Made by a program: the position numbers and the translations under genes. A stretch of 64,000 bases of DNA from an uncultured Eubacteriales bacterium. GTDB lineage: Bacteria; Bacillota; Clostridia; Oscillospirales; Oscillospiraceae. Position 1 is the stretch's first letter, and every line of letters begins with the position of its first letter. Below, piece after piece: positions 58,526 through 64,000 of the stretch. Under the pieces are notes generated by a model, which had not been told where the DNA came from, searched no databases, and saw only the letters and a list, made by a program, of their open reading frames with translations. Location: positions 1-64,000 of the forward strand of contig UQXI01000003.1 in the NCBI GenBank assembly GCA_900544975.1. The letters run 5' to 3'.

Positions 58526-60757
58526 ATGGAGGACACCTACTATGCCAGAAGTGCAAATACGCAGGGCGAAAAGGAGACCGTTCCCCATCACTTAAACAGA
58601 GCGGCGGAGCTGTGTCAAGAGTTTCTGGCACCGCTGGGTTATGAGGTGTGGGGAGAGGTCCTAGGAAAGTTTCATGATTTTGGAAAGTATAGCGATCAAT
58701 TTCAGCAAGTGCTGCGCCGGGAGAAGACTCATGTAAATCATGCAGGCCCTGGAGCGGCACTTGTTTTTCAAACTTATGGAGGCTTGCCTGTTCCGGGTAA
58801 GAAGCAAAAACCGGGGGCAAGATTTTTGGCTTCGGTGATTGCGTCGCATCACGGGACGTTGTCGTTTATAGATGCGCAGGTACTGAAGCGGATTCTCAAG
58901 GGTGAAGGCGACCGCTTGGATTCGGAAGGCCGCAGCTTCTCTTTATTTGGCAGGGAAGAGATTTCGCGGGCCTGCTCCCACTGGAAACAAGCTGTGAGAC
59001 TCCCTGGACCACTGCCGGCTTTGCCCGGGTTTGCCGATGAAGAGGATGTGTCCCTAGCCAAGATGCTGTGGACGCGGTTCCTGTTTTCTGCTTTGGTGGA
59101 TGCGGATTATTCCAGCGCTGCAGAGCACGATGAGCCGGATTACCTGATCCAAAGCCGAGGACCAAAGCTGGACCCAGAAGAGGCGCTTCGACGTCTGGCG
59201 CAGGTACAGGCGGAGAAAAAACGGAACTCCACAGCGGCTGGCCCACTGAATGCCCTGAGAAACCAGTTATTTGATGATTGCCTCGCGGCGGCGGTTCAGG
59301 AGCCAGGACTGTTTACCTTGACTGCGCCTACAGGTTTGGGGAAGACTCTGAGTTTGTTTGCATTTGCGGCGGAACACTGCCGGATCCATGGAAAACGGAG
59401 AATTGTTTTAATTTTGCCATTTTTGGCGATTATCGAGCAAAATGTGAAGGATTATAAGAAAATTGTGCCGGATTTGCTGGAGATTCACAGCAACGCACAG
59501 CTGAATGAAAGGTCCAGACTGCTGAGTCAGCGCTGGGATGCGCCGTGTATTGTAACGACAAGCGTTGGTTTTTTCCAACCGCTGTTTTCGGCCAAGCCTA
59601 CAGACTGCCGCCATTTGCACCAATTCGCCAATAGCGTTCTGGTACTGGATGAAGCACAGTCGCTGCCAGCTCATTTACTGGATGCCACGTTGCGTACGGT
59701 CAAGTTACTCTGTAGCCAGTATGGCTGTACGGTGGTATTTTCCACGGCAACACAGCCTTCATTTGATTACCGCCCCGGCCTAAGCTGGAGGCCCAGGGAA
59801 ATTGCACCGAACCCGGATGCGCTGTTTGCTGCAACTCGACGCGTCACGTTTGCGTGGCGGCTCAAACAGCCAACGTCTCTGGATGAGATTGCCGGGGAAA
59901 TGGCCCAGGAGAGCCAGGCATGTGCCATTGTGAATCTCCGAGCTCATGCGAAAGCGTTGTATCAGACATTGGTGGAACAGACGGGGGAAGAGAACACGTT
60001 TTTCTTGACAACAGACCTCTGCCCGGCCCACCGCCTGGCGGTACTCACAGAGATTCAGGGCAGGATGCAGGCAGGTCTTCCCTGCTACCTGGTTTCCACC
60101 CAATGTATTGAGGCCGGCGTGGATTTGGACTTTCCGGTGGTTTTTAGAGCATTAGCTCCCTTGGAGGCCATCATCCAAGCGGCAGGGCGATGCAACCGCA
60201 ATGGAGATAGCCCCATAGGACGGGTGGTTGTCTTTGTTCCGGATATGGATCGATTGTATCCCAGTCCCGCCTATGAAAATGCAGCCAACTGCGTCCGAAC
60301 GTTAGAGAGCAGGCACCCCATTGACTGCAACGATTTGGAACATATTCGAGAGTATTATCAATTGCTGTATTGCCAAAGCGATGGGGATCAGCAGGCCCTG
60401 CGCTGCGCTGTGGAGGAAGAGGACTTTGCTGCAGTCCAGGAAGCTTACAAAATGATTGAAAATACTGGCGTTCAAGTCATCGTCCAGTGGGAAGGAGAGG
60501 AGAAGCTATACCAAGAAGTGCGGAAGCAGTACGACAGGGAAGGCCTGACGCCTGGACTGATGCAGCGGGCCGGGCCCATTACGGTGTCCAGTTTCCAGAG
60601 AGATTTGGTCCAGAAACGTTGCGAACCCTTGTATTATCGCACCCGGGAAGGAAAGGAGGAGAAGGTGGAGGCAGGATATTATCTTTTAGGCCTCCCTGAC
60701 TGCTACCACAGAAAGCAAGGCCTGAATTTGGAAGTAGAGAACTTGGGCATAATTTAA
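58526..60757 (+). CDS. cas3: CRISPR-associated helicase-nuclease Cas3 (type I-C)
   Basis: The 743-residue protein has an N-terminal HD nuclease domain (HH at 21-22, His50-Asp51 in FHDFGKYS, SHHG at 108-111) and a superfamily 2 helicase domain with Walker A TAPTGLGKT (267-275), DEAQ (375-378) and the motif VI QAAGRCNRNG. Cascade recruits it to degrade invading DNA. It leads the operon and precedes cas5c, as in type I-C. Confidence 0.96.
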   Translation: MEDTYYARSANTQGEKETVPHHLNRAAELCQEFLAPLGYEVWGEVLGKFHDFGKYSDQFQQVLRREKTHVNHAGPGAALVFQTYGGLPVPGKKQKPGARFLASVIASHHGTLSFIDAQVLKRILKGEGDRLDSEGRSFSLFGREEISRACSHWKQAVRLPGPLPALPGFADEEDVSLAKMLWTRFLFSALVDADYSSAAEHDEPDYLIQSRGPKLDPEEALRRLAQVQAEKKRNSTAAGPLNALRNQLFDDCLAAAVQEPGLFTLTAPTGLGKTLSLFAFAAEHCRIHGKRRIVLILPFLAIIEQNVKDYKKIVPDLLEIHSNAQLNERSRLLSQRWDAPCIVTTSVGFFQPLFSAKPTDCRHLHQFANSVLVLDEAQSLPAHLLDATLRTVKLLCSQYGCTVVFSTATQPSFDYRPGLSWRPREIAPNPDALFAATRRVTFAWRLKQPTSLDEIAGEMAQESQACAIVNLRAHAKALYQTLVEQTGEENTFFLTTDLCPAHRLAVLTEIQGRMQAGLPCYLVSTQCIEAGVDLDFPVVFRALAPLEAIIQAAGRCNRNGDSPIGRVVVFVPDMDRLYPSPAYENAANCVRTLESRHPIDCNDLEHIREYYQLLYCQSDGDQQALRCAVEEEDFAAVQEAYKMIENTGVQVIVQWEGEEKLYQEVRKQYDREGLTPGLMQRAGPITVSSFQRDLVQKRCEPLYYRTREGKEEKVEAGYYLLGLPDCYHRKQGLNLEVENLGII

Positions 60758-60777
60758 GAAATGAGGTGACCGATGTT

Positions 60778-61464
60778 TTGAATGATCCACAGGTAACCAT
60801 TACGGTTTGGGGCGACTTTGCACTGTTTTCCCGGCCAGAGGGAAAGGTAGAGCGAATCACCTACCCCGTTCCTACACCCAGTGCAGCTCGTGGGATACTT
60901 ACCTCTATTTATGCAAAGCCAGCGGAATTCTACTGGCAGGTGCAGCGAATTGAGGTTTTAAACAAAATCCAGTATGCCACGTTCAAACGCAATGAAGTCA
61001 AAAGTAAAATGTCCCGGATCCCATTGGAAAACCCCACCAAGGCCTGTATTTTGATTGAGGAGGATCGTACGCAGCGGCAGTCTGTGGTGTTGCGGGATGT
61101 GCGTTATCGGATTACGGCACAGATTGTACCTCGCCCGGATTTTACTGGTACTGCAGTTCAACTGTATAATCAGTTTGAGCGCCGGGTCAAGCGGGGACAG
61201 ATGTTTGTCCAGCCGGCAATGGGGGCGCGAGAATTTCCCGCCTATTTCACTTGGGGCTCCACAGGGGAAGCGCCAATCCAAGAGAATCTGGATTTAGGAC
61301 TTATGGTTTACGATGTGTTTGATTTACACGTATGGAAAGTGGGGAAGCAAGCGGAGCCTTCGGTTTCACTCTACCATGCCCAGATGGATCATGGGGTGAT
61401 TGAAGTGCCTCCCTTTGACTCGCCATTGGTGCTGAAGCCCGGAAGGAGGGACAGCGGATGCTGA
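60778..61464 (+). CDS. cas5c: Cas5c, crRNA-processing Cascade subunit
   Basis: The product (about 228 residues) carries the Cas5 start VTITVWGDFALFSRPEGK and the type I-C pattern (PVPTPSAARGILTSIY). In type I-C it replaces Cas6 and cuts the pre-crRNA; a conserved Tyr/Lys/His set is present. TTG 60778 is favoured because GAGGTG lies eight bases upstream; GTG 60766 sits inside that site. Its end overlaps cas8c. Confidence 0.93.
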   Translation: MNDPQVTITVWGDFALFSRPEGKVERITYPVPTPSAARGILTSIYAKPAEFYWQVQRIEVLNKIQYATFKRNEVKSKMSRIPLENPTKACILIEEDRTQRQSVVLRDVRYRITAQIVPRPDFTGTAVQLYNQFERRVKRGQMFVQPAMGAREFPAYFTWGSTGEAPIQENLDLGLMVYDVFDLHVWKVGKQAEPSVSLYHAQMDHGVIEVPPFDSPLVLKPGRRDSGC

Positions 61465-63230
61465 CAGAATTATACCGCTATGCCCTGGATCATGGACTGG
61501 CAGCCCAACCGGGTTTTAAGCCGAAGAGAGTCAAGGCTTATGTGTTGCTCTCTGCAGATGGAAAATTTTTGGGTGTCCATGTCCGGGAAAAAGATGCCCC
61601 CGCCGTCTATGCACCGGATATTGGCGCAGCTGCCAATGGGACCCGTTACTGTAATCCGTTGATTGAAAAGGCAAAGATTCCCCTGGGGATTGTAGAGGAC
61701 CCCAAGGGTGATAAAAATGTCCCTACAAAGCATGATTTTTTCCTGTCTATGCTGGATGATGGGAGTACGTTTGAGCCGGTGTTTGCAGTGTTGGCTCAAG
61801 CGTTGCGGGATCAAAATGTGGTCCAGGAAATGAGTGAAGGCCTGATACAGCATAAGCTGAAGGGGGGAGACCCCATAGGCTTTATGGTGGATGGAGCTCC
61901 TGTAGAGGCAAGCTCACGATACTTGCCCTGGTGGACCAAGTTTCGGACCATGTTTTCTCCGGAAGAGGCAGATGTTCTTCCCAGGTGCTTGATCACAGGA
62001 GAGCGCAAAGCGGCATTGGCTACCGTGCCCAAAGTATCTGGACTGATGTTTGTGGGAGGCCATCCAGCAGGAGACGCATTCCTCTGCTTTGATAAAGATG
62101 CCTTTCAATCTTATGGTTTCAAAAAGAGTGCAAATGCCCCTGTTTCAGAAGAGGCCATGACTGCAGTGAACGCAGCACTTACCGATCTCATTGCCAAAGC
62201 GCCGGTGCTGGGGAACGCCAAGCTGGTGCACTGGTATTCCAGTGAGATTGCGGAAGAAGAGGATCTGATGCCTATCTTGCTGGAAGGCGAATGGGATGAT
62301 GAAGAGGATTCTGACTCCGATGATGGTGAGAAAGAAAAGGATGCTCTGCGGGCGGCCAAAGCGCTGATTGCCTCGATTGAGACAGGGGAGCGTCCGGAGC
62401 GACTCCATGCGCGGTACTATATGATGCCTTTGTCCGGAGCCAATGGGCGAATGATGGTACGCCTCTGGCAAGAGGGAAGCTATGAGGAACTCTATCGAAA
62501 CATCAAGCAGTGGTTTGAGGATTTGTCCCTCGTCTCCTGGAACGGGCGTGGGCAGGCAAAATCGCCAAAGCTGAAAGCCCTGGGAATTCGCCTTCTGAAA
62601 CCTGGCGGAGATCCCAAGAAGGTCTGGAGCCGGATGGATGAAGAGTTACCCAATTTGCTCCAGCGGCTTCTCAGCGCCATCATCAACGGGACAGCATTAC
62701 CAGACGAAATTCCTGCCCGGACCCTGCGCTGGATTCGTTCCAGTCTCCTGATGTCAGATGAGGAGAAGCATGCGGTGCCGTTTGATACAGAAACCCTAGC
62801 ATTTCAACTGCTGAAGGCATGGCTCAGCCGGAGGCAAAGATTGAGAGGAGATGAATATCCCATGGAAGCAACTTGCAACGACCAGGTGACCCGGGATGTG
62901 GCCTATTACTGCGGCCAATTAATGGCAGTCTATGTTGCCATCCAGCGTAAGGCGATGCCGGATGTAGGTGTAGGTGTGGCGGAGCGATACTACACGGCTG
63001 CGAGTGCGAACCCCGCATTTGCGCTGGGAAAACTTGCCCAGCTGTCTCAGCACCATCTGGGCAAGCTGGAGCCAGGACTTGCACACTATTTTGAAGACAA
63101 AATTTCAGATGTTATGGTTAAAATCGGAGACCGGGAAATTCCTGCAATCATGAATATGGAGCAGCAGACAGAGTTTGCCCTGGGCTATTACCAGAAGCGC
63201 GCCGCGCTATATATTGCCAAAGAGAAATAA
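61458..63230 (+). CDS. cas8c: Cas8c (Csd1), large Cascade subunit
   Basis: The 590-residue protein is the type I-C large subunit that recognises the PAM. It has the MLTELYRYALDHGL start and the LPWWTKFRTMFS and ITGERKAALATVPKVSG stretches typical of Csd1. A DEEDSDSDDGEKEKD acidic stretch (about residue 280) is a likely linker. Residues 469-590 form the separate small subunit Cas11c from an internal start. Confidence 0.95.
   Translation: MLTELYRYALDHGLAAQPGFKPKRVKAYVLLSADGKFLGVHVREKDAPAVYAPDIGAAANGTRYCNPLIEKAKIPLGIVEDPKGDKNVPTKHDFFLSMLDDGSTFEPVFAVLAQALRDQNVVQEMSEGLIQHKLKGGDPIGFMVDGAPVEASSRYLPWWTKFRTMFSPEEADVLPRCLITGERKAALATVPKVSGLMFVGGHPAGDAFLCFDKDAFQSYGFKKSANAPVSEEAMTAVNAALTDLIAKAPVLGNAKLVHWYSSEIAEEEDLMPILLEGEWDDEEDSDSDDGEKEKDALRAAKALIASIETGERPERLHARYYMMPLSGANGRMMVRLWQEGSYEELYRNIKQWFEDLSLVSWNGRGQAKSPKLKALGIRLLKPGGDPKKVWSRMDEELPNLLQRLLSAIINGTALPDEIPARTLRWIRSSLLMSDEEKHAVPFDTETLAFQLLKAWLSRRQRLRGDEYPMEATCNDQVTRDVAYYCGQLMAVYVAIQRKAMPDVGVGVAERYYTAASANPAFALGKLAQLSQHHLGKLEPGLAHYFEDKISDVMVKIGDREIPAIMNMEQQTEFALGYYQKRAALYIAKEK
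62862..63230 (+). CDS. cas11c: Internal-start small subunit Cas11c within cas8c
   Basis: An in-frame ATG (codon 469 of cas8c) with GAGAGGAG twelve bases before it would start a 122-residue helical protein (MEATCNDQVTRDVAYYCGQL...). In studied type I-C systems such a product is made from the 3' end of cas8c and lines the Cascade backbone. The sequence shows site and length; expression is inferred. Confidence 0.7.
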   Translation: MEATCNDQVTRDVAYYCGQLMAVYVAIQRKAMPDVGVGVAERYYTAASANPAFALGKLAQLSQHHLGKLEPGLAHYFEDKISDVMVKIGDREIPAIMNMEQQTEFALGYYQKRAALYIAKEK

Positions 63231-63243
63231 GGAGGAAATGATC

Positions 63244-64000
63244 ATGGCTATTGACAATCGTTACGAATTCCTGTTTTACATTCAGTGCCGCAACGGCAAC
63301 CCCAATGGAGATCCAGATATGGGCAATGCGCCCCGGATGGACCCTCAGGACCTGCATGGCTATATTACGGATGTAGCCATCAAGCGCCGTATCCGCAATT
63401 ATATTCAGACTGCCTACGCAGGAGAAGCGGGGATGGAGATGTTGGTTCGCAGTGCCAGTAACATCAACACGGGCATTGCCCGGGCCAAGGAATTGGCGCA
63501 GGTAGAGCTCTCGGCCAAAGGCAGAAATGAGGTGTATGCCGGCAGGAAGGCTGCCTGTGAACTGTTTTACGATGTGCGGGCCTTTGGTGCAGTGATGTCC
63601 ACAGGCCCCAACGCCGGACAAGTCCGAGGGCCGGTCCAACTGACGTTTGCCCGGTCTCTGGACCCCATTCAGCCTCAGGATATCTCAATCACCCGAATGG
63701 CCAAAGCCGAGGATGTCAAAAATGCCAAGACAGCGGCCGATTATGAGCAGTGGGAAAACGGACAGCCGGAGGATAGCCTCCGTACGATGGGTCGCAAGCA
63801 GTTTATCCCCTATGGACTCTATGAGGCACGAGGCTTTGTGAGTGCAAATTTGGCCATGGAAACTGGTTTTGATGAGGGGGATTTGCGCGTCCTGTTTGAA
63901 GCGATTCTAAACATGTACGAGCATGACCACTCTGCCAGCAAAGGAGAGATGGCAGTGGTTTCGCCCCTTATTTTGTTCCGTCATACTGGTACAGACTCTG
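63244..64000 (+). CDS. cas7c: Cas7c (Csd2), backbone Cascade subunit, partial
   Basis: The frame starts at ATG 63244 behind AAGGAGG and runs off the window after 252 codons. It shows the Cas7 start MAIDNRYEFLFYIQCRNGNPNGDPD and the AVMSTGPNAGQVRGPVQL and MYEHDHSASKGEM stretches. Several copies coat the crRNA. Cas4, Cas1, Cas2 and the repeat array are expected further right. Confidence 0.95.
   Translation, partial: MAIDNRYEFLFYIQCRNGNPNGDPDMGNAPRMDPQDLHGYITDVAIKRRIRNYIQTAYAGEAGMEMLVRSASNINTGIARAKELAQVELSAKGRNEVYAGRKAACELFYDVRAFGAVMSTGPNAGQVRGPVQLTFARSLDPIQPQDISITRMAKAEDVKNAKTAADYEQWENGQPEDSLRTMGRKQFIPYGLYEARGFVSANLAMETGFDEGDLRVLFEAILNMYEHDHSASKGEMAVVSPLILFRHTGTDS

Noticed and set aside
58354..64000. 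CRISPR array near the cas genes
   Set aside because: No repeat-spacer pattern is visible in the window; the array is probably beyond the right edge.

Overview
The window comes from a Gram-positive anaerobe of the class Clostridia, most likely the Oscillospirales. The basis is fairly GC-rich coding DNA, strong Shine-Dalgarno sites, a T-box on trpS, a SipW/TasA-type locus and a run of cell-envelope and tRNA genes in a Firmicutes style. The species cannot be told from the sequence alone.

Positions 1-29870 are the right-hand part of a tail-bearing, siphovirus-type prophage whose left end lies outside the window. Nearly all lytic genes run leftward. Read from right to left they are: an immunity region with two repressors and operator palindromes (26.2-27.6 kb); early genes with a YqaJ exonuclease, Bet recombinase, DnaD-like replication protein, DnaC-like loader and RusA (18.5-25.5 kb); an orphan C5 methyltransferase overlapping a MazF-type toxin (16.6-17.7 kb); a RinA/ArpU-like late regulator (16.1-16.6 kb); then terminase, portal, MuF-type minor head protein with a toxin-like end, scaffold, capsid, connectors, tail tube, tail chaperones, tape measure, Dit, tail protein and a baseplate protein. 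A DinJ/YoeB toxin-antitoxin pair sits in antisense within the tail genes. Two probable lysogenic-conversion genes and the integrase (27.7-29.8 kb) run rightward. The right attachment site is the 3' end of a tRNA-like gene (29842-29870), followed by that gene's own terminator.

Positions 29.9-31.8 kb hold a small AT-rich patch with a DUF6886 protein, a streptothricin-acetyltransferase-like GNAT and an unknown protein. Core chromosome follows: trmL-pgk-tpiA and trkA (leftward); a SipW-type signal peptidase with two TasA/camelysin-like proteins behind a perfect sigma-A promoter and two matching palindromes (36.5-39.8 kb); a small protein with a structured leader; an EIIA-Glc-like protein lacking both phosphorylatable histidines; and a long rightward run of U32 peptidase, maf, mreC, mreD, PBP2, rimM, trmD, GNAT and sirtuin (41.4-50.1 kb). 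trpS with its T-box and an ABC exporter pair run leftward (50.2-53.6 kb).

Positions 54-58.3 kb are a decayed patch: a subtilisin-like, dockerin- and SLH-bearing surface protease with two amber codons, no catalytic-Ser segment and no signal peptide, abutting a 5'-truncated gene at what looks like a deletion scar, then a duplicated fragment of the ABC permease gene. The window ends inside a type I-C CRISPR-Cas operon (cas3, cas5c, cas8c with an internal Cas11c start, cas7c partial). No CRISPR array is visible.

The most interesting signals are: five TTGA(T/C)A repeats in exact 10-bp phase at the phage late promoter beside the RinA-like gene; a textbook -1 frameshift site joining the tail chaperones; the paired operators on the matrix locus; the methyltransferase/MazF coupling; the MuF-nuclease with a candidate immunity gene; and the histidine-less EIIA.
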